A DNA stretch of 16,820 bases, taken from contig JAZNXL010000044.1 of NCBI GenBank assembly GCA_045593905.1, positions 1 to 16,820 on the forward strand, written 5' to 3'. Below are positions 1-8,235 of this stretch, piece by piece. The notes below the pieces were generated by a model. That model was given only the letters and a program-made list of their open reading frames with translations. It did no database searches and was not told the DNA's origin. Source of the stretch: RGIG9041 sp045593905. Lineage in GTDB: Bacteria; Bacillota; Clostridia; Oscillospirales; QAKW01. Every line of letters begins with the position of its first letter. The stretch's first letter is position 1. The position numbers and the translations under genes were made by a program.

Positions 1-141
1 AGTAAAGAAGCAGGCTTTGAAAACCTTAAAGGCCACCGTTCAGTTGGCGGTATGCGTGCTTCAATCTACAACGCAATGCCTACCGAGGGTGTTGAAAAGC
101 TTTGCGAGTTTATTAAAAAATTCGAAGCTGAGAACGCATAA
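1..141 (+). CDS. serC: Phosphoserine aminotransferase, C-terminal end (partial)
   Basis: The window opens inside this gene. Only the last 46 codons and the TAA stop are present. They read in frame from base 1 and include a GHRSVGGMRASIYNA-type stretch followed by an MPTEGVEKLCEFI-like end. This matches the C-terminal domain of SerC-type, PLP-dependent phosphoserine aminotransferases, which convert 3-phosphohydroxypyruvate plus glutamate to phosphoserine in serine synthesis. The active-site lysine region lies upstream of the window and cannot be checked. The gene converges on the polysaccharide operon and shares a terminator with it. The identification rests on recognising the short C-terminal motif. 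Confidence 0.85.
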   Translation, partial: SKEAGFENLKGHRSVGGMRASIYNAMPTEGVEKLCEFIKKFEAENA

Positions 142-161
142 CATTTAAACAAATAAAATAT

Positions 162-198
162 AAATACCGAGAAAACATTTATAGTTTTCTCGGTATTT
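162..198. terminator. Bidirectional intrinsic terminator between serC and the polysaccharide operon
   Basis: A perfect 15-bp stem (162-176 paired with 184-198) encloses a 7-nt loop. On the + strand the 3' arm runs into a tract of seven T (196-202), a good rho-independent terminator for serC. On the - strand the stem is followed by an interrupted T-rich stretch, so it can also end the operon whose last gene stops at 221. Confidence 0.9.
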
Positions 199-220
199 TT
201 TTATAACTAATTGTAATTAT

Positions 221-1330
221 TTATTTGCAAAACTTTTCAATAATTGCATCTACAATTCGTTCGCTTGCGTGACCATCGCCATAGGGGTTAGATGCCTTGC
301 TCATTCTATTGTATTCTTCAGCATCGGTTAAAAGGCGCATTGTTTCTTTATAAATTGTTTCGCTATCGGTACCAACAAGCTTAAGTGTTCCTGCATCAAT
401 GCCTTCAGGGCGCTCGGTTGTATCGCGAAGAACAAGAACAGGTTTTCCAAGGGAGGGTGCTTCTTCTTGAATACCGCCGCTATCGGTTAAAATAAGGTGA
501 GATATGTTTTGGAAGTTATGAAAATCGAACACTTCTAACGGCTCAATCAATTTAACTCTGTCGCAGTCGCCAAAAATCTCGTCAGCTGCTTGACGAACTA
601 AAGGATTTTTATGAATAGGGTAAATAACCTTTATACCCTCAACCTCGTCAAGTACTTTTCTAATGCCTTTAAAGATGTTTCTCATAGGCTCGCCAAGGTT
701 TTCTCTTCTGTGAGCTGTTAACAGTATCATTTTATCGCCTTCGAGCCACTCAAGCTCAGGATGGGTATAATCTTGTTCTACCGTTGTGCTCATAGCATCA
801 ATTGCGGTGTTGCCGGTTATATAAATTTTACTGTCGTCAATGTTTTCTTTAAGAAGGTTTTCGCGACTGAGCTGAGTTGGTGCAAAGTACATATCGCTCA
901 TACAGTCAACCATTTGTCTGTTCATTTCTTCAGGGAAGGGTGAATACTTATTGTAGGTTCTAAGACCTGCTTCAACGTGGCCTATTGCAACTTGATTATA
1001 AAATGCAGCAAGACCGCCGGCAAATGTAGTGGTAGTGTCGCCGTGAACCAAAACAATATCGGGCTTTGCCTCTTTAATAACGCCGTCAACACCAATAAGC
1101 GCTCTTGTGGTAATATCGCTTAATGTTTGGCCCTGTTTCATAATGTCCAAATCATAATCGGGGCTGATATTGAATGTTTCAAGAACCTGGTCGAGCATTT
1201 CGCGGTGCTGTGCAGTAACGCAAACTATACTCTCAACTTGCTCTCTTTTTTCTAGTTCTTTTACAAGCGGAGCCATTTTTATGGCCTCTGGGCGAGTGCC
1301 AAAAATACTCATAACCTTTACTTTTTTCAT
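221..1330 (-). CDS. wecB: UDP-N-acetylglucosamine 2-epimerase (non-hydrolysing)
   Basis: This cytoplasmic enzyme (WecB/MnaA family) interconverts UDP-GlcNAc and UDP-ManNAc. The 369 aa match the family's usual length. Visible motifs are GTRPEAIK at residues 11-18, HGDTTTT at 96-102, GHVEAGLRT at 117-125, PFPEEMNRQ at 131-139, LTAHRREN at 204-211 and LTDSGGIQEE at 281-290. By family comparison D98, E120, E134/E135 and H207 correspond to catalytic or binding residues. The ATG is preceded by an AGGAG site. It is the last gene of the operon, about 20 nt after the TagA-type transferase, which would use its UDP-ManNAc product. That pairing is the standard one for making the ManNAc-GlcNAc lipid-linked disaccharide of wall polymers. 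The gene is also called mnaA in Gram-positive bacteria. It looks intact. Confidence 0.95.
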   Translation of the reverse strand: MKKVKVMSIFGTRPEAIKMAPLVKELEKREQVESIVCVTAQHREMLDQVLETFNISPDYDLDIMKQGQTLSDITTRALIGVDGVIKEAKPDIVLVHGDTTTTFAGGLAAFYNQVAIGHVEAGLRTYNKYSPFPEEMNRQMVDCMSDMYFAPTQLSRENLLKENIDDSKIYITGNTAIDAMSTTVEQDYTHPELEWLEGDKMILLTAHRRENLGEPMRNIFKGIRKVLDEVEGIKVIYPIHKNPLVRQAADEIFGDCDRVKLIEPLEVFDFHNFQNISHLILTDSGGIQEEAPSLGKPVLVLRDTTERPEGIDAGTLKLVGTDSETIYKETMRLLTDAEEYNRMSKASNPYGDGHASERIVDAIIEKFCK

Positions 1331-1351
1331 AACCTGTTCTCCTGACTATAA

Positions 1352-2056
1352 TTATTTTTTTAATTTTAATAAAAACTTAACATTGCTATTATAAAATCGC
1401 TTGATTCTTGAAGGCTCTTTTAAAAGTCGGTAAAGCCATTCAAGATTAAGTTTAATAAAGAGCTTTGGCGCTCTTGCTTTAGTGCCGCTTATAACATCAA
1501 AGCTTCCGCCAACACCAACAAAAATACCTTTTTCAAAGCTTTCAAGGTGCTTATAAATAAGTTTTTCTTGTGCAGGAATTCCCAGCGCCACAAGCACAAT
1601 GTCGGGTTTTGCAGCCTTTATATCTTCAAAAACAGCGTCTTTATCGGGTGTGTAACCGTTTACGGCGCCCACAATCTTAAGCCCTGAATACTTTTGATTG
1701 ACCACTTGGCAAAGGGCATCTATTACCTCTTGCTTTGCGCCAAGAAAAAACGCAGTCTTATTAAGCTCGCTACCGTATTCTAAAAGCTTTTCGGCAATTT
1801 CAATACCCGGTATACGCTCGGCTATATCTATACCGATTTTTTTGCCGCCCTTTACAATTCCTATTCCGTCGGCAACAACGGTAGTGTTGTCGTTAAGCAA
1901 TAATTCTTTTACGGTTTCATCGCTTTGCCCAAACATAAACGCCTCGGGGTTGGCAGTAACTATAAACATTTTTTGCTCGTTTGCAAGGTTGTTACGAACA
2001 ATAGAAAGAAAATCTTCGCAGGTTCCTTTGTAAAGTTTGTTAAAAAAATTAATCAT
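1352..2056 (-). CDS. tagA: WecG/TagA/CpsF-family N-acetylmannosaminyltransferase (GT26)
   Basis: The 234-aa protein carries the GT26 signatures: TANPEAFM at residues 34-41, VADGIGIVKGGK at 61-72, RIPGIE at 81-86, FFLGAKQEV at 103-111, ALGIPAQEK at 157-165 and GVGGSFDVISG at 181-191. The end is a basic segment with LEWLYRLLKEPSRIKRF-type sequence. T34, N36 and D63 match the positions described as important in TagA enzymes. The expected reaction moves ManNAc from UDP-ManNAc onto undecaprenyl-PP-GlcNAc at the inner face of the membrane, giving the linkage disaccharide of wall teichoic acid or related secondary wall polymers. Its start overlaps the end of the polymerase gene by 8 nt, and a GAGAGG ribosome site lies inside that upstream gene, so translation is probably coupled. 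The epimerase that supplies its donor sugar follows. A WecG-like role in another polymer remains possible. Confidence 0.9.
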   Translation of the reverse strand: MINFFNKLYKGTCEDFLSIVRNNLANEQKMFIVTANPEAFMFGQSDETVKELLLNDNTTVVADGIGIVKGGKKIGIDIAERIPGIEIAEKLLEYGSELNKTAFFLGAKQEVIDALCQVVNQKYSGLKIVGAVNGYTPDKDAVFEDIKAAKPDIVLVALGIPAQEKLIYKHLESFEKGIFVGVGGSFDVISGTKARAPKLFIKLNLEWLYRLLKEPSRIKRFYNSNVKFLLKLKK

Positions 2057-3590
2057 TTTTCCTCTCCAAGTTTTTTAATCTATTTACATTGTAATTTAAA
2101 AGACACATTATTATTGCAAGAAAAATTGAGAAGTTGGTATATATAAAGGTTGCACCTGCATACCAGCTTATAAAGAAAAACATAGAAAAGCCTTCGAACA
2201 GGCAAAGTGTTTCGATATTTGCTTTAAACAGTCGCTTTAATATTACAAATGCTGATTTAAACCAAATTAAAATGGGGCGTAGCAAAACTATAATAAATCC
2301 AATTATACCAAAGCTGAAGAACACACAAAGAACATCGCGCTCTATTGCCATATCGCCGTTAACTACGTAGCCTATACCAAACAGCTTATATTTTAAGTCT
2401 GCGCGCTTGAATTTTTCATAATTAAAAACCAGCTGCCTGTTTCGCATATCGGAATAATGAATTTCGCCGTCGGCATACTTTTGTTCTAATACAGACAGCG
2501 CCTCAAGTGTCCACTCGCTGTTTTTTATAGCCTCGGTACGAACAGGTTGGTTGTGTTGGTGATTTTTGTCAGATTGATTTGATTGATTTGGCTTAGAGGT
2601 GGTTTGATTTTCGTCTTTTTCTGATACGACAGTATCGTCAATATGATGCTTATTCTTTTCTTGTTCAATTATTTGAAGTATTTGTTCATTATTATGCTCA
2701 AGCGAAAGAACGCTGTTATTTATATCTGTATTATGTTTTACAGGAGTAATAGGATAAACCAAAACAGCAGCCGCAACACAAGCTACGCATATAGCTGCGT
2801 TAAGGTAATGGCTCTTTTGTTTTTTTGCTACAGCAAAAATTAATTCGAGTACAACCTGAGCGGCAGGTACCAATATTGCAATATAGTAAGAAACCTTGGT
2901 TCCAAGCATACAAAGAACCACAAGCGGCAACGCCACACCAAATTTACAAAGTACATTAAGCCACGGCTTTTTAATTTTATTGTTAAGAACCGATGCAAAA
3001 ATAAATGGCAAGCAAATGCAAAACGCATGACCAAATATTTGCCCTGAATCCATCCAGCCCTTAAAGCCCGCTTTGTAAGAGTCTGAATATTCGTAGCTCA
3101 TACCTGATGTGCCGGTAGCTACTGCCAACAAATAAAATACAATATAAACACCAAAGGTTATAATTAAAACCTTTTTAAGCTGTGATGCAAAAGCGTCTTT
3201 GTCGGCAGCCTCGTCGCACAAAATACGAAAATCGTGATAACATATAAGAAAATATAATATGTTTATCATAAAGCGTATTTCGTGAAGTATTACCGAGCTT
3301 TCTATAAGCATACCTTTAAGTAAAAATGTATGCACTATCACAAGCGCTAAATAACTAACGTAAGTTATACCGCAACGCCATATTTGTTTTTTGTAAATAA
3401 GCATTAGCGCAATGTTTACCAGGCCTATAATAAGCGGCTTTAAGTATGTTGATATTCCTATGTTTACATACCCTCTTATATTTAAAAACGATAGTATATC
3501 GAATATTGGTTGCGCAATTATGAAAACGCATATTATTTTAAATATAACAGAGTGTAGTTTTTGCTTATCAAGTGATTTAATCTTTACCAT
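2049..3590 (-). CDS. O-antigen polymerase/ligase-like membrane protein (Wzy-like)
   Basis: This is a 513-aa polytopic membrane protein. Hydrophobic segments lie at about residues 13-35, 48-66, 74-94, 104-119, 140-160, 185-203, 212-232, 234-254, 264-283, 420-440, 443-455 and 463-500 (two spans). A large hydrophilic loop of about 135 residues (284-418) sits between the ninth span and the next one. This matches the O-antigen ligase/polymerase fold, in which the long external loop carries catalytic arginines; R382 and R384 are candidates. A YSDSYKAGFKGWMDSGQIFG stretch (169-188) resembles the conserved region before a central span in these proteins. Given the flippase and glycosyltransferases around it, polymerisation of lipid-linked repeat units is the likely role; transfer of the glycan to another acceptor is the alternative. 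The loop contains an unusual Asn/Gln/Ser/His-rich segment at 326-352. The start has an AGGGAG site directly after the preceding gene. Confidence 0.8.
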   Translation of the reverse strand: MVKIKSLDKQKLHSVIFKIICVFIIAQPIFDILSFLNIRGYVNIGISTYLKPLIIGLVNIALMLIYKKQIWRCGITYVSYLALVIVHTFLLKGMLIESSVILHEIRFMINILYFLICYHDFRILCDEAADKDAFASQLKKVLIITFGVYIVFYLLAVATGTSGMSYEYSDSYKAGFKGWMDSGQIFGHAFCICLPFIFASVLNNKIKKPWLNVLCKFGVALPLVVLCMLGTKVSYYIAILVPAAQVVLELIFAVAKKQKSHYLNAAICVACVAAAVLVYPITPVKHNTDINNSVLSLEHNNEQILQIIEQEKNKHHIDDTVVSEKDENQTTSKPNQSNQSDKNHQHNQPVRTEAIKNSEWTLEALSVLEQKYADGEIHYSDMRNRQLVFNYEKFKRADLKYKLFGIGYVVNGDMAIERDVLCVFFSFGIIGFIIVLLRPILIWFKSAFVILKRLFKANIETLCLFEGFSMFFFISWYAGATFIYTNFSIFLAIIMCLLNYNVNRLKNLERKND

Positions 3591-3594
3591 TTAG

Positions 3595-4677
3595 CTACTC
3601 CCTTTCTATTATATCAAACAGCTTGCTTTCAATCTGCTTATTTTTGCAATCATAGTCGTTTAGCTTGGTTTTGAATTGTTTAAGTATATCTTTGTTTACC
3701 AAAACAGAGCGCATTGCACTATATATTTTGTCGGTATTAAGCTCACACAAAATTCCGTATTCGCCGCCGCCCAAAATTTCTTTAACACCTGACACTGCGG
3801 TTGAAATAACGGGGGTGCCAACAAGCAACGCCTCTTTAACGGCAATACCAAAGCCCTCAAAGTCGCTTGTAAGCACAAAGCAATCGGCTTGTTTTACATA
3901 AGGGTACGGGTTTGTTTTTTGACCTAAAAGCTCAACTACATCTTCTACATTGTAGTCTTTAATCATTTGTTCAATTTTTTGTTGCGTAAGGCCGCTTCCG
4001 ATTATTTGAATTTTAAATAAAAAGCCCTCGTCTTTTAAGCGCTTTGCAATTTCAACCAACCTGTCCTGACGCTTGGCATCACACATTCTACCCACGTTTA
4101 TAAAGGTAAAACAGTTGTTTGGCTCAACCGTTTGGTTCGATTTTTCAATTATTTTTTGTTGGTCGATTATGTTATAAATCACCTCTGAACGCTCAGCGGC
4201 AACATTATATTTATTGATAAAGCTATTTTTTGCATCCTTTGAAACAAAAACCACCTTATCCATTTTAGAATAACTGTTTTTAACTTCTTTTTGGTCTATA
4301 CCGATGTCGAAATGGTTAACGTCGGTATGTATCCACGCGAGCTTGCGAATATTCTTTTTAATATCGGCAACCCAGGTTGCGCTTCTGCCCTCAAAAAAGC
4401 CTATTGCAACATCATAGTCTTTGCTGTTTGCAATGTTGTTTATTGTTCTTTTTCTAAAAAATGGAATAAAACGGAACAAGATATATGATAGCAACCCGTT
4501 TCTGATTTGTTTTACGCAAACGTTTTTTGGAACCTCGCTCATAAAAACGCCTTTTGCCTGAAGCAGTACCAAATCTATCTCATAATGCGGGTCTAATAAT
4601 TTTAAAATGTCTATCATTACCTTTTCGGCGCCGCCCATATCAAGCGTATAGCCAAAAAACAATAGTTTTTTCTTCAA
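3595..4677 (-). CDS. Glycosyltransferase family 4 (GT-B fold), TTG start
   Basis: The 360-aa protein has a GT-B layout. An N-terminal acceptor domain begins with GYTLDMGGAEKVMIDIL (residues 9-25). The C-terminal donor domain holds INVGRMCDAKRQDRLVEIA (193-211), IQIIGSGL (223-230) and the EX7E motif with E274 and E282. It is a predicted retaining, nucleotide-sugar-dependent transferase working on the cytoplasmic side of the membrane. The sugar cannot be read from sequence. The start codon is TTG: it follows the TAA of the preceding GT2 gene immediately (TAATTG), and an AAGGAG site lies 9 nt upstream inside that gene. Reading is therefore likely coupled by termination and restart. The next gene, the polymerase, begins 4 nt beyond its stop. 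The C-terminal tail of about 25 residues is lysine- and aspartate-rich. No defect is visible. Confidence 0.88.
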   Translation of the reverse strand: MKKKLLFFGYTLDMGGAEKVMIDILKLLDPHYEIDLVLLQAKGVFMSEVPKNVCVKQIRNGLLSYILFRFIPFFRKRTINNIANSKDYDVAIGFFEGRSATWVADIKKNIRKLAWIHTDVNHFDIGIDQKEVKNSYSKMDKVVFVSKDAKNSFINKYNVAAERSEVIYNIIDQQKIIEKSNQTVEPNNCFTFINVGRMCDAKRQDRLVEIAKRLKDEGFLFKIQIIGSGLTQQKIEQMIKDYNVEDVVELLGQKTNPYPYVKQADCFVLTSDFEGFGIAVKEALLVGTPVISTAVSGVKEILGGGEYGILCELNTDKIYSAMRSVLVNKDILKQFKTKLNDYDCKNKQIESKLFDIIERE

Positions 4678-5538
4678 TTAATTTCGCTCCTTGAGAAGAT
4701 ATTTTATATACGCAGGAATATACATTAAAAGAGCAATAAGCTTTGACGGATGCTCTTTTACTGCCTTTAGCATATTTACCCCGGCATAAATACAGTATAG
4801 GTTATACGCTGCTGCGTTGTAAAGAGTGGGTTGTTTTAAATACAGTTCTTTATAGTAAAGTATTTGTGCTTTTGGGTTGTTTTTACAAATGTTAAAATAG
4901 TTGTTTGTGTATCCGCCTGCCAAATACTCTACCCTTTTTATAGCTATATTTAAACAAACCATATCGTATTTATCAGAAATTCTGTTATTTACAAGGGCTT
5001 CGGGTACAAATTTTTCGTTTTCGATTTCGGGGAACGGAAACTCTTTTAAAACCTCGGTTTTATATATAGGAGTTTTATCACCGGTTACTCCGTATTTATT
5101 GTAAAGGTCGTAATAAGTGCATCTTTTTTGTTGCCACGGTAAATCGCCGCCGACTATATTATCGGTATTACCGTCTAAATCAAGAAATATAAGGCCTGCA
5201 ACGCTATTATCTGAAAGCTTGTCCTTAGCTGTCATAATTTGCTCTACCGCATCTTTGGTAAGCCAATCGTCAGCGTCAACACATACAAACAATTCACCCT
5301 TTGCCTTTTCAACACCGCGGTTGTGCGCTTTCATTTTTCCGCTGTTTTGTTGTTTTGAAAAGTTAATTGTAATTAACCCTTCACCGATAAACTGCTGCAT
5401 TATAGCCTCGGTATTATCTGAAGAGCCGTCATCAATAACTACCCATTCAAAATTTTTGTTTGTTTGTAATTTTAACGACTCATATAAACGCACTATTTCT
5501 TTTGCGCGATTATAGGTAGGTGTGAAAATTGTCAGCAT
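4678..5538 (-). CDS. Glycosyltransferase family 2 (GT-A fold)
   Basis: This 286-aa protein opens with the GT2 signature: TIFTPTYNRAKEI at residues 3-15, VVIDDGSSDNTE at 33-44, then SGKMKAHNRGVEKAKGE and the metal-binding VDADDW at 87-92 (DAD 88-90). It should be an inverting transferase that uses a nucleotide sugar on the cytoplasmic side; donor and acceptor are unknown. The C-terminal region (about 215-286) has a tyrosine-rich stretch and ends with a weakly hydrophobic, basic segment (LIALLMYIPAYIKYLLKE) that may sit at the membrane. The ribosome site GAGG overlaps the TAG stop of the preceding GT4 gene (TAGAGG), so the two are closely coupled. Its stop codon touches the TTG start of the next GT4 gene. 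Members with this start are common in capsule and wall-polymer loci. Confidence 0.88.
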   Translation of the reverse strand: MLTIFTPTYNRAKEIVRLYESLKLQTNKNFEWVVIDDGSSDNTEAIMQQFIGEGLITINFSKQQNSGKMKAHNRGVEKAKGELFVCVDADDWLTKDAVEQIMTAKDKLSDNSVAGLIFLDLDGNTDNIVGGDLPWQQKRCTYYDLYNKYGVTGDKTPIYKTEVLKEFPFPEIENEKFVPEALVNNRISDKYDMVCLNIAIKRVEYLAGGYTNNYFNICKNNPKAQILYYKELYLKQPTLYNAAAYNLYCIYAGVNMLKAVKEHPSKLIALLMYIPAYIKYLLKERN

Positions 5539-5546
5539 AAAAACCT

Positions 5547-6674
5547 CTATTTAAAAAGCTGTTGCCACATAGGCATTATTTTATCGGTTGTGTATTTATA
5601 TGCACTTTGCTTGGCATTAGCACCAATTTGTTTAAGCTGCTCACGCGAACGCAGTAACTGTATAATTATTTGAGATAGTTGTTCAACGTTATTATAATCA
5701 ACAAGATAGCCGTTTTCGCCGTTGTCAATAATTGAACGCGGGCCAACCGGAACATCGAAAGAAATTAAAGGCAAGCCAACCGACGATGCTTCAAGAAGCA
5801 CCATAGGAAAGCACTCGGTATGCGATGTCATAACATAAACATCAGACGAGAGCATATAGTCTTTAACCTCTTGGGTTGAAACCATACCTGTTATAACAAC
5901 CTTATCGGTAAGCTGCATTTGCTCTATCATATTATTTAATTTTTCGTATTGCTCGCCGCCGCCAACTATAGTAAGCTTGGCATCGGGAATACTTTTTTGT
6001 ACAATCTCAAAAGCTTTTAACAAAGTTTCGAAATTTTTTACAGGGTGGAGTCTGCCTACCGACACTAAGCTGTTGCCGTTTAATGCGGCGCTCTCGTAAG
6101 GTATCTCGTCTAATATATTTGGTATTTGGACTATTTTGATTTTTTTGTTATCTTTAAGCCACTTTGTAAAGTTTTCGCGAGAGCCGTTGCAAAGAACCAA
6201 AAGATAGTCTAAATTTTTAAATGCTTTTTTTGCCCTGTTAACATATTTTTTGCTGTCGTCGTGTAAATGCTCTTGAGTCATAGTTACAATGTTTGACGGA
6301 GCGTATTTTGAAAGCATTTCGGCATACTCAATTCGAGTAGACAATACATAATCGCAATTAAGGTTTTTTACTTCTTTTATCATAAGATACTTCTTAAGAA
6401 AAAGAATTTTTGCAGCCTTAAAGCCCTGCTTTAAAAACTGTACAATGTTTTTATTTCTAATTGCAGCTTTTATATCTTCTCTGTTAGGCTTTACATCTAT
6501 TAAATATTTAATTTTTATTCTGTCATCAACAGCATAAGCGGGCTTTGACATCATACTATAGGTCGAAATAAACTCAACCTCGTAGTTTTTACAAAGCTCG
6601 TTTGCAAGGGTGATTGTTTGTTTTTCAACACCGCCGTACTGCAGATGAAGCATTAAAATTGTTATTTTTTTCAT
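5547..6674 (-). CDS. Glycosyltransferase family 4 (GT-B fold)
   Basis: The 375-aa GT-B enzyme starts with ITILMLHLQYGGVEKQTITL (residues 4-23), the glycine-rich acceptor-domain loop of GT4 proteins. The donor domain shows SVGRLHPVKNFETLLKAF (205-222), LTIVGGGEQ (234-242) and the EX7E pair E287 and E295 within a HTECFPMVLLEAS stretch. It resembles the GalNAc/Glc-type transferases of capsule loci (GT4_CapM/EpsF-like), but the sugar cannot be assigned with confidence. The ATG follows the TAA of the acetyltransferase gene directly, with an AAGGAA ribosome site inside that gene. It is distinct from the second GT4 in this operon: the two share the fold motifs but differ through most of their length, so they are not recent duplicates. 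Confidence 0.9.
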   Translation of the reverse strand: MKKITILMLHLQYGGVEKQTITLANELCKNYEVEFISTYSMMSKPAYAVDDRIKIKYLIDVKPNREDIKAAIRNKNIVQFLKQGFKAAKILFLKKYLMIKEVKNLNCDYVLSTRIEYAEMLSKYAPSNIVTMTQEHLHDDSKKYVNRAKKAFKNLDYLLVLCNGSRENFTKWLKDNKKIKIVQIPNILDEIPYESAALNGNSLVSVGRLHPVKNFETLLKAFEIVQKSIPDAKLTIVGGGEQYEKLNNMIEQMQLTDKVVITGMVSTQEVKDYMLSSDVYVMTSHTECFPMVLLEASSVGLPLISFDVPVGPRSIIDNGENGYLVDYNNVEQLSQIIIQLLRSREQLKQIGANAKQSAYKYTTDKIMPMWQQLFK

Positions 6675-7283
6675 TTATTTATTTCCTTCTTGGGAATTAA
6701 AATAATTACTTTTTGCACTAAAGAAATCGGAATTTGATTTTAAAACCGCCAAATCGTAATTCCACCAAGCAGTATTTTCTATCATTTCTCTTTCTTTTTC
6801 ATCAAATCTAAAGCCAATGTGCTTTGCGGGAACTCCGCCTACAATTTCATAAGGCAAAACGTCTTTGGTAACAACCGCACCTGCCGCAACAACCGCTCCG
6901 TTTGCAATATTAACTCCGCTTAAAACAACTGCGTTTAAAGATATTAAAACATCGTTGCCTATAGTAACAGGTTTTCGCTTAGGCATATTGCCATGAGCAA
7001 ACGGATGAGTGCTTCTGTTTCTTACGGCGTGTTCAAAAGGACAAATCCACACGCCCGAAGAAATAGAGCAATAATTACCAATTGTGCAGTTTTCTATGCT
7101 CGAGCCGGAGTTTACATAGGAGTATTTTCCTATTGAAACATCATCGGTTACAATAGTGCGCGGAGAAATAAGCACATTTTTTTGATAGTTTGCGTTAAGG
7201 CTTGCATCTATACTTAAAATGCTGGTGCCGTTTTTTTTATTATAAAAATAATTTTTTATTCTTTGTAATAGCTTTATTCTCAT
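6675..7283 (-). CDS. Hexapeptide-repeat O-acetyltransferase (CatB/XAT-like)
   Basis: The 202-aa protein has left-handed beta-helix hexapeptide repeats. These include IGKYSYV (51-57), IENCTIGNYCSISSGVWI (63-80) and, after the loop, VTIGNDVLISLNAVVLSGVNIANGAVVAAGAVVTKDV (106-142). An ICPFEHAV segment and an STHPFA segment (about 80-96) form the protruding loop typical of CatB-related acyltransferases, with H85 as the likely catalytic histidine. The C-terminal IVGGVPAKHIGFRF (147-160) closes the domain. It would transfer an acetyl group from acetyl-CoA to a sugar of the lipid-linked unit in the cytoplasm. In this position, acetylation of the polysaccharide is far likelier than drug resistance. 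The start is set by a TTGGAG ribosome site overlapping the end of the preceding GT2 gene. An aminosugar N-acyltransferase is an alternative. Confidence 0.88.
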   Translation of the reverse strand: MRIKLLQRIKNYFYNKKNGTSILSIDASLNANYQKNVLISPRTIVTDDVSIGKYSYVNSGSSIENCTIGNYCSISSGVWICPFEHAVRNRSTHPFAHGNMPKRKPVTIGNDVLISLNAVVLSGVNIANGAVVAAGAVVTKDVLPYEIVGGVPAKHIGFRFDEKEREMIENTAWWNYDLAVLKSNSDFFSAKSNYFNSQEGNK

Positions 7284-7286
7284 TAA

Positions 7287-8222
7287 CTATCTCCAACTAT
7301 ACTTAATTTTTATAATAATTTTTTTAATTTTTCTTGCAAAGGTGTCGCTTAAGAGCAAATTGTAAACTTTTCTTTTTTTAAGTTCTTTAAGATACTGCTT
7401 TTTAACATCGCCGTAAACAAAATTTATTCTTACAATAACGCTGTTTGCGATATAGCTGTTAAATTTATCTCTTACCTTTTTATCGGTTATGTTGTTTTGA
7501 CAAACGCAATACAAATGGTCAAAATGAGCAAGTCCGTCAAAAGCTCTTTGGTTGTCTTTTTGTTCGTTTACCGTTCTCATTATGCTCGAATCAGACTGAA
7601 CGTAAAAATAGCCAATATGATTTACCGAGCAAAAGGTTTTGGCTTTAATAATAACCTCCGGAATAAGACCAAAATCTTCGTGGTATTTGCCAACAGGGAA
7701 CAAAAAACTATTATTTTGCCAGTATTGTCTTTTATAAGCGTAAAAGGGTGCAGGCTCGAAATACTGTTTGTTATCAATTAATTTATTAAGGGCTTGAGTT
7801 CCGTTTATTACGTCGGTTTCGGGGAAAAACAGAGTTTCGCCGTTTTGGTTGTTAGCAACAATAACCTGCGCGTTGTATCTTATAACATCGACATTATTTT
7901 GGGTTAGCTTGTTATTTAAAACCTCAAGCAGCTGTGACGAAATATAGTCATCAGAATCGACAAACAAAATATAATCGCCGCAAGCACGCTCAATGCCGAA
8001 GTTTCTTGCGTCTGAAAGGCCGCCGTTTTGTTTTGTAAACGCCTTTATTTTTTGCGGGTATTTGGTTGCGTATTCATCAATTATTTGTTGAGAATTATCG
8101 GGCGAGCCGTCGTTTACAACTATTATTTCAAAATCGTTGTAACTTTGGCCTAAAATACTATCAAGACATTTTGATAAATACTTTTCAACATTATAAACAG
8201 GAACTATAACGCTAAATGTCAT
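7287..8222 (-). CDS. Glycosyltransferase family 2 (GT-A fold, EpsJ-like)
   Basis: This 311-aa protein has classic GT2 features: SVIVPVYNVEKYLSKCLDSI (residues 4-23), IIVVNDGSPDNS (33-44), KQNGGLSDARNFGIE (64-78) and the metal site FVDSDDY (87-93). The family includes EpsJ, CpsJ and WcaA-type transferases of exopolysaccharide loci. It is predicted to add one sugar from a nucleotide donor to the lipid-linked oligosaccharide at the cytoplasmic membrane face. The C-terminal 40 residues are strongly basic (KELKKRKV, ARKIKKIIIKIKYSWR), which suggests contact with acidic membrane lipids. An AAGGTG site precedes the ATG, 13 nt after the GT32 gene. Its N-terminal domain is only generally similar to the other GT2 of the operon, so the two probably build different linkages. 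Confidence 0.9.
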   Translation of the reverse strand: MTFSVIVPVYNVEKYLSKCLDSILGQSYNDFEIIVVNDGSPDNSQQIIDEYATKYPQKIKAFTKQNGGLSDARNFGIERACGDYILFVDSDDYISSQLLEVLNNKLTQNNVDVIRYNAQVIVANNQNGETLFFPETDVINGTQALNKLIDNKQYFEPAPFYAYKRQYWQNNSFLFPVGKYHEDFGLIPEVIIKAKTFCSVNHIGYFYVQSDSSIMRTVNEQKDNQRAFDGLAHFDHLYCVCQNNITDKKVRDKFNSYIANSVIVRINFVYGDVKKQYLKELKKRKVYNLLLSDTFARKIKKIIIKIKYSWR

Positions 8223-8235
8223 ATTCTTTACACCT

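Noticed and set aside
1698..2033. 111-aa + strand open frame over tagA
   Set aside because: Antisense to a gene with strong GT26 motifs; no independent support.
5117..5515. 132-aa + strand open frame over the GT2 gene
   Set aside because: Antisense to the GT2 catalytic motifs; a shadow frame.
6675..7283. Antibiotic resistance acetyltransferase (CatB-like) as the function of the hexapeptide protein
   Set aside because: The fold matches, but the gene is embedded in a polysaccharide operon, where glycan O-acetylation is the simpler reading.
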